From: Glaciozyma antarctica PI12
Lineage: Eukaryota; Basidiomycota; Microbotryomycetes; Kriegeriales; Camptobasidiaceae
Assembly: GCA_002917775.1 (NCBI GenBank)
Contig: KZ627152.1
Coordinates: 340,158-404,157 of the forward strand
Reading direction: 5' to 3'
DNA length: 64,000 nucleotides
Shown here: piece by piece, positions 35,535 to 46,327 of the stretch
How positions within the stretch are numbered: the first letter of the stretch is position 1
How the letters are laid out: every line of letters begins with the position of its first letter
Position numbers and translations under genes: made by a program
The notes under the pieces: generated by a model
Databases searched by the model: none
Seen by the model: the letters and a program-made list of their open reading frames with translations, nothing else
Told to the model about the DNA's origin: nothing

Positions 35535-36890
35535 CATCATCTCCCTTCTCCCTGTCGCAAAAAAAAAAACGAATCCAACCTCGCTGTCCTCTCCGCAGCG
35601 TCCTCCGACCAACTCGCCGTAAGCTCGTCAAACGCCGCCTGATCCAAGGCGTCCCAAAAGACAGCCTGAGAAGTTCGCTAGTCCGATCTCACGACGTTCT
35701 CGAGCGCGGCGTTGTGAATCCGCCGACAGGTTCGCGTGAAGGTGCTGTTCATCGCACCTGCTCCGGTATAGATGAGGGAGAGGGTGTCACCGTTCTGCGG
35801 ACGAAGAACTTGAGCGAGATATATAGATAAAGAAATAAAAAGGCATCTCTGAGAATAGGAAGCTGTGAGCGGGTTCGAGGGAACGTCGTTGAGAGAAGCG
35901 AGCCCAGCGAGCCGAAGGTGAAGGTCGGTAGCCAGCGAGGACAAGGTCAATTGCGCAACGTTTCTTCTGTCTCGAAATCGGTGTAGACACCAATCCGTAG
36001 AGAAGTGAGCGAGAGTAGAACGAGAGCAGGATCGCACCTCCATTCACAACGCTCAAAAGCGCCGCCTCGGCACCGGCCCTGACCCCCCTCGCGCCACAAT
36101 GCCCCCAAACGAATGAATTTCCTCTGGACAAAAGCTCTTCGCAAGCTTGAAGGTGAATTCGAGCGGAAAGCGAGGAGCAGCAACGTGTTCCAGAGGAAGC
36201 GAGAATGAGAATGGTGGGAGGAGGTCCAGCGTGGGCGAGGGTCGAACGCGCTGCTCGATTCCTAAGCCGCAGAGCGAGCAGACTGGGAGTACTTGGTGAT
36301 GATGTCGACGCTGGAGTCGCCAGAGCAATGTCGTAGTTGAGGGATGGCGAGGCGAGGAGGTCGACGTCGGCGATCTTCCAGGTCCCATCTTCGTGACAGA
36401 GGCTCTCTGGATGGGTGTGGCTGCGACGCCGGCAAAGTAGCTTTGAGAGTGCTTGAACCTGGTTGACGGAGGTGAGGGCTGCGAGGAAGGTGTCTGCGAG
36501 AAGGGTTAGTGCGGAAAATGGAGGAAGGGAGCACGCGTACCTTGCTTGTCCTGCCTCAGAAATCCTGCGCATTCCAGTACGAGCCGCGTCGCTTGTCTCC
36601 CCCTGGAAGTCGCCAACGCAGCTGAGGAGCTGCGTGGAGATGGCGTTGGAGAGGAGTCTGGAATGCGATGAGGAGCCGAGGACAAGAGCAGTCGTCGTAA
36701 GTTTTCCAGTACGGTGGTTCCCGAAGCAGGCAGGGAGTGGATCTGCATCCGGGGCGGGCGAGAAAAAGAGATCAGGAGCAGGAGAGGATCCGAGGAGAAG
36801 AGCAGGGACGATGGACCGTGGACACCGCGGACGAGTGCCGCGAGCGCGGAGAGTGAAGCGACGTCCTTGTCGTTGTGCTCGTTGGCGCCG
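35535..36890 (-). pseudogene. Degenerate coding-like stretch, possibly a Sac-domain remnant
   Basis: No intact gene is readable, but coding signals are clear. On the minus strand there is a segment SNGANEHNDKDVASLSALAA without a good ATG. Three well-biased segments in different frames follow: LLSNAISTQLLSCVGDFQGE, DTFLAALTSVNQVQALSKLL with EDGTWKIADVDLLASPSLNY, and SSVDIITKYSQSARSAA with a stop at 36262-36264. Further on, RRNVAQLTLSSLATDLHLR and NGDTLSLIYTGAGAMNSTFT resemble the end of Sac phosphoinositide phosphatase domains. The catalytic CX5R motif is not seen. An exon ending LRQGEGR would stop at 35535. It could be a decayed gene, two small genes with very short introns, or a poorly assembled gene. 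Confidence 0.3.
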
Positions 36891-37039
36891 TTCGAGCTTG
36901 ACGACGACGACCAGGTCGGACGACGACGAAAAAGCTTTCGGGGCCTAGGCAACGAGCAAAGTCACGCCTGGCGGGCGGTGGGTGATCTCTCTCTTTCGAT
37001 CCCTCGATCCTCAGCGGACTTTCTTACTCAAGCGAGGCG

Positions 37040-38810
37040 ATGAACAACCAGGGAGGCGCCCCTTCGTCTGGGTACCCGCTCCTCTCAGACGACCAGCTGG
37101 CAGCACTCCTCCGCAACAACAACTTCGATCCTCCTCCTCCAGCTCAGCCTACCTACACTCACGGCGTGGACATGGCCTCCTACGCGAACGACCTCCTAGG
37201 CTCCTACTCCGCCGGGCAAACAATCGCTCCTCACCGTACTTCTCGTGGTGAGTGCCTTCACCATCGAGCGGAGACGCTCATGCTCTGAGGCCTTCCCGAT
37301 CGAGGAGCTAACTCGCTTCACCGTCTCCAGACAGCCTCACGGGACCTAGTCGACCAGCTCAGCAGCACTCTCTTCACCGGCGCGACTTCTCCAACTCGGC
37401 AGGAGGAGGACAGGGAGGATCAGGAGGAGGAGGGAGGGTCCAGACGGGACCGTACGCTCGGCCAGCCGAGTCGCACCACCGCGATGGAGGGAACTTGGGA
37501 CCGACGAACCAGGTCAAGGCTAGCAGTACGACCTCCGAGTTCACCAAGCGGAAGAACTGGTCCCAGCACATCATCGACGAGATCCAGGTGCGTGCGGTTG
37601 TGGATCGGGAGCTGGTGGGGGCGACTAGCTAACGAGGGGTACGCTCTCGCAGGACTTTATGCACATCCTCTCCCCTACCGGCAACATCATGTTCGCTACT
37701 CCCTCGATCCGCGAGCTCACGGGCTGGACGTCTGAAGAAGTGACGGGACGACCGATCGCCGACTTCATCCACACGGACGACGTTGAGAGCTTCCTACGCG
37801 ACTACCAGACCTCTCTCCTCGAAGGGAACGACTTGACGCTCTACTACCGCTTCCGGATGAAGGACGACCGGTACACCATCTTCGAAATTACTGGACACCC
37901 CTACTATGCCGAGGAGAACGGACAGCAGCGGTGCAAGTGCTTCTTCGCGATGGGACGGCCGTACCCGAGCAAGAATACGGCTATGCTCGATTCGTTCCTT
38001 GAACTCAAGATTGAGAACGAGCGACTGCGGCAGGAGCTGCAGGTCATGTACCGCGATATCGAGGGATCAGGAGGCTTGGGCGAGAACCGGAGCGGTTCAG
38101 CCTCTGCAAACGACTACGGTTCGTCCTTCCCGCTCTCTTGAAGTCGACGAAAGCTGACCTACGACTGCAGGACAAGACCGACGAGCCTCCTCCTCAGGAA
38201 ACCCCTACGGCCCTCCGCAACCCAGCTCCACTTCCCCTCGCTTCGACCTGTCCTTCCAGCAACAGCAGCAACAACAGCGTTCCTCCATCTCCTCCACTCT
38301 CGCAGGAAGCGTCATCGACCCCGCTACCGGCCTCGTTCAGGCTCACGCCCTCCTATCCTCAACCTCGAACACGTATGGCGCATTGGGGATTGGTATTAGC
38401 GTTGCGTCGAAGGGCGAAGGAGGGTCGGGGGATAAGAAGAAGAAGGTGCGTTGGCGTTGTGCTTCGAAAGCGACGAGATTGGGAACGGAAGCTGACGCGT
38501 TTCGCGTTCGCAGAAGCTGAGGGTCGAGGAGGGGGAGTTTGTCTGTCGCGATTGTGGGACGGTCGAGTCGCCAGAATGGAGGAAGGTGAGCTCGTCCTTC
38601 CGGTCGTTCGCCGTGGGAGGTGGGACTGATGCGCGCGCGTTCGCAGGGACCCGAAGGACCCAAGAGTTTGTGTAACGCTTGCGGTACGCTACCTCTCCTT
38701 ATATAGCGTACGTAGCGTTTACTCACGGAGGAGCTTCTCTACTTGCAGGTCTACGGTACGCAAAGCTCAAGTCGAAAGGCGACAAGCTTGCGAAGGCTGA
38801 GAAGAAGTAG
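37040..38810 (+). CDS. wc-2: White collar-2 type PAS/GATA transcription factor
   Basis: Partner of the blue-light receptor WC-1, acting in the nucleus on light-induced genes. The start ATG 37040 gives MNNQGGAPSSGYPLLSDDQL. One PAS domain spans about 37650-37960: DFMHILSPTGNIMFATPSIR, ELTGWTSEEVTGRPIADFIH and YRFRMKDDRYTIFEITGHPY. A short coiled coil (LDSFLELKIENERLRQEL) and a Gln/Ser-rich linker follow. A single GATA zinc finger close to the C-terminus is split over three exons: [32 protein letters not shown], with C-x2-C-x18-C-x2-C spacing. It ends KGDKLAKAEKK at TAG 38808-38810. PAS without the LOV cysteine plus one C-terminal GATA finger is the WC-2 layout. In red yeasts it is expected to govern light-induced carotenoid and repair genes (inference). 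Confidence 0.93.
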
Positions 38811-39191
38811 CCAGGACCCCACTCACCCCCTCCATCCTCCGCAATACCTTCCCCTCTCCTCACTCGTTATACCCCCTCATCAGTACCTTCGTTCCGTTGT
38901 TCTCCCTTCTCGCACCCCCCCCCCCCCCCCCTCATCTGTCAAACACCATATGTACTCACATCACGAGCGACCGATTCCTCGTCTTTGTGCTCTTTCGTTC
39001 TGCTCCGCTTTCTGTGATCCAAGAAGCTTACGCTCCTCTCGAGCTGCCCGTTGCAGGCCCTCCGCAGCCGTCCAAATCGAAACTCGCCGTCGTCGTCTGC
39101 TTTGTCCTCCAAAGCGGAGTTCCCCCTCGGGCGTGCCGGCGGCTACTTTGGCCTCTCCCCCCCAACCCCTCGTCCAGTCGAAAGCCACCTT
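38811..39191. other. Intergenic with a 17-bp poly-C run
   Basis: This 381-bp stretch lies between the wc-2 stop and the next ATG. It holds an uninterrupted run of 17 C at 38915-38931. No coding exon is supported. Confidence 0.6.
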
Positions 39192-41101
39192 ATGATCATC
39201 ATCAGAGCCGGTCGACCCTTCGTCTTCGCCAGCCGTATGTCCTCCACGACCCGACGAGTAGCGATGGTCAGCTCTCACTTGTCGACCTCCTCCTCCGCTT
39301 CCGCCGCGACTCCCCTCACTGGACCCGATGCTCCCGGCGTGAGTTTCCTCCTTCGTTGGTGCTTAGGAGAGGGCTGATGTAGTGCGCCTGCAGCCCGTGG
39401 TGGTGTTTGAGGCGCTGCACTCGCTCCGGAAAATGACCCTGAACCGCCCTAAAGCTCTCAACGCGCTCAACGCGGAGATGGTCAAGCTCATTCGGCCTCA
39501 ACTCGAGGTACGTAGTACGGTGGGGGAGTAGGGGGAGGGAAGCTGATGGCTCTGGTGCGAGCAGAAATGGGAGGCGTCGCCGCTTGCCAATGTCATCCTG
39601 TTCAAGGGCGCGGGGAGGAGCTTCTGCGCTGGTGGGGACGTTCTTAGTGAGTGTCTGGAGAGTGGCTATATGGGAGGGAGAGCTGAGCAGGTCGTTTCTA
39701 GCGTTGACGAACGAGCTCGGGGACGACCCGTCCACTTGGTCGAGGAGCAGCGAGTTCTTCCTACAGGAGTACGCGACGGACGCCTTCATCGCCAAGATGA
39801 CTACTCCTGTCGTTACGATCATGCACGGCAACACTCGTGAGGAGTCCCCGCACTTCCGCTTCGAACCCAGGAGCTAACGCGTGCGGTTCCTCAGTCGGCG
39901 GAGGCGTTGGTCTCTCAGCTCACGCTCCTTTCCGTATCGCTACCGAGTCTACCAAGATCGCCATGCCCGAGGTACGTCCCGCTGATTCCCGTTCTACGTG
40001 CGCCCCCTGACTTCCTGTGCGTAGACCGGACTCGGCCTATTCACCGACGTCGGAGCGACCTTCTTCCTTTCCCGCCTCGATGGACAACTAGGCCTCTACC
40101 TTGCCCTCACCGGTGCGCGGCTAACAGGAGCTCAAGCCTTCTTCGCCGGCATGGCGTCCCACTACGTCCCCGCCGAACGACTGGAATCTCTCGAGGCTCG
40201 TCTCGCGGAGCTGGATCAGGCTGCGACGAAGGACGATGTCAACGCTGCTATCGAGGAGTTTGCGGCGGACGCTGCGGAGCTCAAGGTCGCGTTGGAGGGG
40301 TACACTCTCGTTGGACCTATTCGTCGGGCGATCGATGTCATCTTCCAGCGCAAGACGGCCGAGGAGATCGTGGCCGACTTGAAGGCGCTCGCGGACGGGT
40401 CGTTGAGCTTGAACAAGATCCTGCGAACGGGAGAGGAGGAGCAGCATGCGGCGCTCAAGAAGTGGGCGAAGGAGACGGCTCAGACGATTGAGAACTCGAG
40501 CCCGACGAGCGTCAAGTTGACCTTCCTCGCCGTGAGGCAGGGAGCGGTGCTCACGATCGACGAGGCTTTCCAGGCCGATATGCGTATCGCCACTGCCTGC
40601 TGCGTGCGTTCTCCTCCTCTCCTCACCTCGACCGGACACGCTAACGAATCGCGCCCGCAGAACCCCGTCATCCACCCCGACTTCAAGGCCGGAGCGAAGC
40701 ACCTCCTCATCGACAAGAACCGCGTCGACCGCGCCCCTTGGTCCCCCGCCACCCTGGAAGAAGTCTCCGTCTCCGACATCAAGAAGATCTTCTTCTCCAG
40801 TCCTCCCCCCTTCGACCACCCTCCCGTCCCTCCTTTCCCCGTCTCGGACCGCGCCTACTCCCAATACCCTCATGCGCGCTTCTCCCTCCCGAGCGAGAAG
40901 GCGATTCGCTCCGTCGTGCGGGGCGAGGATCCGGCGAGTGGGAGTGGAGCTCCTTCGCTCGAGAACGTCGTTGAGATCTTGCAGCGCAAGTGGGGTGGAA
41001 AAGTTGGAGTAAAGGAGAAGGTCGAGGAGGTGGTGGCGAGGCAGTGCAAGGTTGATGAGGGCAAGTGGTTGACTTGGCCTTCGGGGAAGGATGCGAATTG
41101 A
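39192..41101 (+). CDS. EHD3: 3-hydroxyisobutyryl-CoA hydrolase, mitochondrial
   Basis: Crotonase-fold enzyme of valine breakdown that releases 3-hydroxyisobutyrate from its CoA ester. The start ATG 39192 opens a leader rich in Arg, Ser and Thr (MIIIRAGRPFVFASRMSSTT), consistent with mitochondrial import. The core shows ALHSLRKMTLNRPKALNALN, ILFKGAGRSFCAGGDV (oxyanion hole), TTPVVTIMHGNT and VGGGVGLSAHAPFRIATEST. MPETGLGLFTDVGATFFLSR follows, with the catalytic glutamate position. The HIBCH-type C-terminal half includes SPTSVKLTFLAVRQGAVLTI, DEAFQADMRIATACC and PDFKAGAKHLLIDKN. It ends EGKWLTWPSGKDAN at TGA 41099-41101. Length fits HIBCH/Ehd3 rather than plain enoyl-CoA hydratases, which lack the C-terminal half. 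Confidence 0.94.
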
Positions 41102-41236
41102 ACGCTCGTGTGAATCTGGAATTTCTCTCTCGACTCGACTCGACTGGCGGACTCGATGAGCAAAACGCGACACTGGATTTGACAATACTATGCGAGAGGA
41201 ACAAGCGACACGACCACCGGCGAGCGAGATCCTCCC

Positions 41237-43872
41237 TCAATCGGACCCCCACCCCTTCGCCTTCTTCTTCTGAATCTTGACCCACTCCTCGCGATCATCC
41301 GAATCCCAATCCTCATGATGCTTCGCCTCATACCACGGCTTTACTCAACATCAGCTCCAGCTCGAGCGAAAACGACAGCGCGAGTAAGCGCACCTTCTCC
41401 TCATCCGAATAGTCCTCATCCCCCTTCTTCCTCGGCTTGGCCTTCTCCTTCGGAAGAGCCGGTTTCGGCGGTGGCGGAGGCTTGAGGTTCTGATGCAATC
41501 GAGGAATGCTAGCCTTGTTCGAGAGGCCCGGGGCGTGCGAACCCCAAAGACCTTTACGCTCCATGACTCCCGCGAGGCCTTGTGACGACCGCGTGGTTAG
41601 CGATGAAGAGGGAAGAGGGGAGAGAGGACGTACCTCGGGATTTGGGAGTGCTGGTTGAGCTGGGAGTTCCTTTGGAGCCGAAGAGGCGGGGTTTGGCGAA
41701 GGCGTTGATGGGGGTTCCGAGAGCGGGCGTCGCGTCCTTTTTCGGCGGTACTTCGTTCTCCTGCGTCAGACCGAATCATCAGCAACTACTCAAAGCTCAG
41801 AAAAAGATCCTGCGCACCTTGAGCGGATCCTTCGCCGCGCCCTCCTCTTCCTCCTCCTCCTCCTCCTCCTCGACCCGTGCTCCAGCCTTCGCGGCGGCCT
41901 TCCGCGCCGCTTCCAACCCCAACGCGTCCTCGTCCTCCTCCGCCGCCCTCATCATCGCCTGAATCCTATCGTCCACCTTCTTCCCCTTCTTCACCAACGG
42001 AGCCTTCTTCTTCCCTTTCCCCCTCCCCTCCTCGTCGTCCGTATCGATCACAGAGGAACCACCATCGTCTTCGGAATCGGCGTCGGAGGAAGGGACGGCG
42101 CGGGCCTTGGGCTTCGCTTTCGTAGCCGGCGCTCGCTTCTTCGGCGCGACGACGACGGCGGAGGCGGCGACGACGGCGGAGGCGGCGACGACGGCGGAGG
42201 CGGCGACGACGGCCGGGGGAGCGTCGTCCTCGTCGTCCGATTCGACGATGCGAAGCCTCTTCGAGGTGGATTTGGCGGGGGCGACGACGGGGGCCGAGGA
42301 GGGGAGAGCGGGTTCGATGGCGGCGGGGTTCTCGGGTTCGACGGCGAGGACGGGGGACGGGGGGAGAGAAGTGGTGGTCTTGGACTTGCGTCCCCTTTTC
42401 TTCGGTTCCGCCTTGGGCTTCGGTGGCGCCTTTGCCTTCTTCGGCGCCTTCTTCGTCTTCGCCCCTCCTCCTCCTTCGAAATCAGAATCCCCTCCGTCCT
42501 GCTTCGCGTTCACAGCCTCGATCTCCCTCTGAAGCTGCTCTCTGCTCTCCTCATCCTCCGATATGGGCTCCTCCGATACGGACTCAGGTAGCCCTTGCTT
42601 CGGCTTCGCAGGCTGGCCGACGACGCTCGACCCGACGGAGGTGGAGCGGGAACGCTTGGAGGAGGAGGCGACGGGTTCGACGGGGGCTTGGACGATCTCG
42701 GGCTCGACGTCTGACTTGAGGGCGGGGGAGGGAAGGGGAAGGGAAGGACGTTTCGCAGGGCGAGGGAGAGGGGCCTCGCCGTAGTCGGTGAGGTTGCCGT
42801 CCGAGGGTCGCTTGTTCGTCGATCGTTCCGAAGTGGCGACGGAGGTGGCACGGCGAGGTGCGACCGTCTTCGCTGGAGCGGGGGTCACTGCCTTGTCGAC
42901 GTCCGAACTGATCGTCTCCCTCGATAGGACGCGACCGTCCGGAGCTGGGTCGACCTTGGGACGCTTCTTCGTGGCGGAAGCTTTGCCCTTCCCCTTCCCG
43001 TTCGTCTCGATCTCGACCACGAACTCGCGTCCTCGCTTGACGGTGGCGGGAGACTTGACGACAGGTGCGCCACCGTCGTCGCCGTCCAGAGTGGCGCGCC
43101 CGGCAGAGGTCGAGAAGATCTCGTCCGACTCAACAGCTGCAGTAACCGCACCGAATCAGCTCTCTACCCTCTCCTCGCGAACGCAGCAGACCAACGTACC
43201 TTGCCTCCCCCTCTCCCTCGCTGTCAGCCAAGATGAGCTGGAGCTCGTCCTCCCCTCGCGATTCCTCAGGTTCTTCCCTCTGCTGCATCTTGGACTTGAT
43301 AAATCCCACCGTCCTGCGCTCTAAAGACGCGCTGGAGAAGGACTGGATGTCGCTGGTCGAGACGGAGGGGAAGACGCCAACAGGAGTAGGGCGGTGGATG
43401 GTGGAGAAGGACGCGATGTCGTCCGTCGTCGAAGTGCTGTTGATGGCGAGTGCGGCGGGTGGGTGGGGAGCGCTGGAGGAGGTGGAAGGGTGGACTGGGG
43501 CCACGGAGGAGATGAGGCGCTCGTGACTGCTGCTTCTGTTGATCGTGGTCGAGGTGTCGGTCGTGTTGGGGTAGGTGGAGTTGCTGAGAGTGCCGTGGAG
43601 AATTGGGTAGTACGTGGGAGGAGGGGCGATGGCTGGAGAGGGTACGTGTGGTGATTCGAGCTGAGGAGGAGGTTGTTGTTCAGAGCGACGAAGCGTGTCG
43701 AGGAGAACTTCGTCGTCCTCCCGAGCAAGGCGTTGAAACACGCTCTCTGTGCGCGCCAGTGTTGCGATCCTGGAGAGTGTCGGGCGAGTGAGCTGAGAGA
43801 CCAAGAGGGGGAGAGGAAAAACAAGCTGAGGCCAGCGTGACTTGGGCTGACCTGCTCCTCCTCAGACTGCAT
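41237..43872 (-). CDS. Low-complexity, probably nuclear protein of unknown function
   Basis: Function not recognised. The start ATG 43872 (MQSEEEQ) ends a mini-exon. A 59-nt intron gives LTRPTLSRIATLARTESVFQ in frame. The body is Ser/Thr/Pro-rich, then alternates basic and acidic blocks: TKKAPKKAKAPPKPKAEPKK, IVESDDEDDAPPAV, KKRAPATKAKPKARAVPSSD, VEEEEEEEEEEGAAKDPLK. A threefold VVAASA repeat lies in the middle. The C-terminal exons look most conserved: TPINAFAKPRLFGSK, GLWGSHAPGLSNKASIPRLH and a final WYEAKHHEDWDSDDREEWVK, ending KGWGSD at the stop 41237-41239. Many Lys/Arg clusters suggest nuclear import. The conserved tail is the part to use for a homology search. Confidence 0.75.
42149..42213. 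repeat. 18-bp tandem repeat, about three copies, coding VVAASA
   Basis: The unit gcgacgacggcggaggcg recurs three times in direct succession on the plus strand. On the coding (minus) strand it reads the repeated peptide VVAASA inside the low-complexity nuclear protein. Confidence 0.85.
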
Positions 43873-44145
43873 ACAATCAGCCCTTCTGAGCTGCTTCTCT
43901 CCCTTGAAGTTGTCAGCCGGAGAAGCTCCCAAATCTGCTGGAGGATGACTGTATTCCTTGCAGCAACCCGTCCTCAAGACATCCGAACCGACTCGCTCAT
44001 TCCACAGCGCAACTTGAATCGTCCCAAACTCGCTCGCATCTCGCTCCCTCCCTTCAATCCTACGAAAGAAATCCAGTGTCCATTCTCTCCACTCCTTCCT
44101 AAACGACCAATTCCTCCGACTCCTCACTCTTCCCCCCCTCCACCC

Positions 44146-45961
44146 CTACCGCCCTAACACTGACCCTCGCTCCACACCCAACCTGGACCCTAAAGCCCCC
44201 CTCCTTCGTACAATCCCTCTCCTCCCACCTCGTACAACCCCTACCCTCTCCCCTACAATCTCATACCTCTCGGCCCATGCCGAACCCCTCCACGAGATCG
44301 TCCCATCGCCGTTCGACCAGGGTTTCGAGGGTGGGAGAGGCGTTGGGAAAGGAGGGAGGGGGAGACGGTTGATGGTGTAGGAGGCGGTGCGGATGGCGGA
44401 GATGATGGAGGCTTCGCGAGGGTCGAACTCACCGTGGTGTGGGGAGTTCCAGCCGGGGATGTCTGCGAGGGCGGATTATTAGGATGAGCAGCAGGAGGGA
44501 GAGGAGACGCACGGTAGGACCATTGGCCGTCGCCTTCGCCGTGAGTTTTGAACCCTCCTTGAGAGGAGTGAGGACGGAGAGACCAGATGAGAGAACCGGC
44601 GCCTGCGAAGCGATTTTAGCGAGGTTACGAAGGAGGGAGGGGAACGGAACGTACCACCGGCGGCGTCGATCGTGGAGAGGAAGGTGGCGTACTCTTTTGG
44701 ATTCGAGTAGAAGCCGTACTCGCCTGCGATGAATCTGCGAGAAGAATCGGATCAGCGCCATGCTGCGACGCCTTCGAGAGCGAGCGACTCACACTTTGCC
44801 ATGCTTCCTCGCCATCTCACAATCCTTCTTCAACCGCTTCGTCTCCCCAGTGCCATAGTAATGGTAGCTGACGATATCGACGCAATCGCTATCCAGCACC
44901 TCCCTCGGGAAGCAGCTCTCCATGTTATCCGTCCTCGCAAACGACCCATCCATAACGAGCGTGTTCGGTGCGCGGAGTTTAAGGTGCTTGGCGATGGTGA
45001 TGGTCCAGGCAGGAGGAGCGGCGCGGTTCCCTCGGTAGTTCATCTCGTTCCCTGCGAAGCGAGCGTGAGCGAAGTGTGAGCGAAGTGGGGGTGCGGACGG
45101 ACCCGTCTCCCAAGCAAGGATCGTGGGATCGTCTCCGTAGCGACGACCGTTAAGAGTGTTGATGCGGTTCAGGAGCTTGTCGATAATAAGCTTAAAGCTG
45201 GGGAGTGGATGGTCCGCGAGGTTTAGGAGGAGGGCTGCTTGATTGGACGCACCTGTCGATCATCTCGACGTCCGTCCACCAATCCACCTTCTTCGCCTCC
45301 TCGTACGTCGATATTCCTTTCCTCTGCATCAGAGTCAGTCACCTCTCGTCGCAGCGAGCGAGCACAGCCCTACATAGCGAATCAAGTCCGTCGTATCTCC
45401 CACCCAGTTCGTATCCTGCGATCCACAATCCTGGTTCACCAGCGGGATGATAAGCCGTACCCCCGCCTTCCACCTGCTCGTCAGCTCCCTCCTTCCACTC
45501 AAGCGGGCGAACCCACCTTGGCCGCCTCATCAAGGACCTCATCAATCTCCCTCAGCCTCCCCTCATCCCATTCCCAGTCCCCCCACTCGCTATTCCACCC
45601 ATTAATATGCCCTTTCGCAATATTCTTCGACCGAATCTACGTCCCTATCAGAAGCGTCTCCTCCAAGCGGAGAGACCCCTAAGCGTACCCTCAGCGTGTA
45701 AGTCCTCGTAACAGCTCGCGCGAACCCCATCCCCAAGCTCTGCATCGTATCCCTGCGCTCGAAGAGACCGTTCACGTCGCCATCTAGTAGTTCCGGCGCG
45801 TTGAGAGAGGCGAAGCGGAAGGGTTGGCCGTCGAGGAAGAGGGATCCGTCGTGCGCTGTTACGAATGATAGGAAATGGAAGAAGGGCGTTTGAGCGGCGT
45901 GGGCTTGCTGCATTCTGGGCTGGGGTGGAGGGTGGAGAGGGGTGGAGGAGGTGCAGCCCAT
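44146..45961 (-). CDS. Glycoside hydrolase family 5, endo-mannanase-like, without signal peptide
   Basis: TIM-barrel glycosidase. The start ATG 45961 gives MGCTSSTPLHPPPQPRMQQA, an MGCxxS N-myristoylation/palmitoylation signature instead of a secretion signal. The core shows DGSLFLDGQPFRFASLNAPE, GMGFARAVTRTYTLR and WVGDTTDLIRY. KGISTYEEAKKVDWWTD and DPTILAWETGNEMNYRG, with the catalytic acid/base Glu, follow. DCVDIVSYHYYGTGE and HGKVFIAGEYGFYSN, with the nucleophile Glu, come next. GH5_7 mannanases share this pattern (family knowledge). The C-terminal beta domain includes NGDGTISWRGSAWAERYEIV. The literal frame then ends at 44146-44148; shifting by one base gives GGFRVQVGCGARVSVRAVGV, ending ELVV at 44099, which looks more natural. 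Confidence 0.85.
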
Positions 45962-46327
45962 CGAGTTAGAGGACGAGGAAGAGCTGCGCGCCCTTGGCTC
46001 TCCTCAGCCTACGCACTCGATGGTTTCTCCCTCTCTCTCTCTCGCAATGCTCCTGACAAAAAAGACTACTGCAACTTTACAAATGGTATACAACGCTGTA
46101 AGGGAAAGAAAAGAAAGCGAGCTAAACAAAAATGCGGACCTCATCCAGTGTCCACTCGAAACGAATCCAACAACACGAACATCACGCCTCGACCGACCTC
46201 CCCTCACTCCTCGTCTCCTCGACGACCGCCTTGGTCGAATCGCTGTACGTGCTCGTCACGTCGTCCTCCTCGAGCGGCTCGTACCCCGTCGTAGACGAGA
46301 CGGACACTTGCTCGATTTCTCGATTTC
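45962..46327. other. Intergenic, GH5 promoter and SIP5 3' flank
   Basis: This 366-bp stretch has no supported gene. It holds an A-rich part (about 46050-46140) compatible with the SIP5 3' UTR on the minus strand. No other structure was seen. Confidence 0.5.

Noticed and set aside
36463-36948. 161-aa plus-strand open frame upstream of wc-2
   Set aside because: Arg-rich translation with no domain; the minus strand carries better codon bias and splice signals there.
39192-41101. Plain enoyl-CoA hydratase
   Set aside because: The extra C-terminal half with DEAFQADMRIATACC and the length point to 3-hydroxyisobutyryl-CoA hydrolase.
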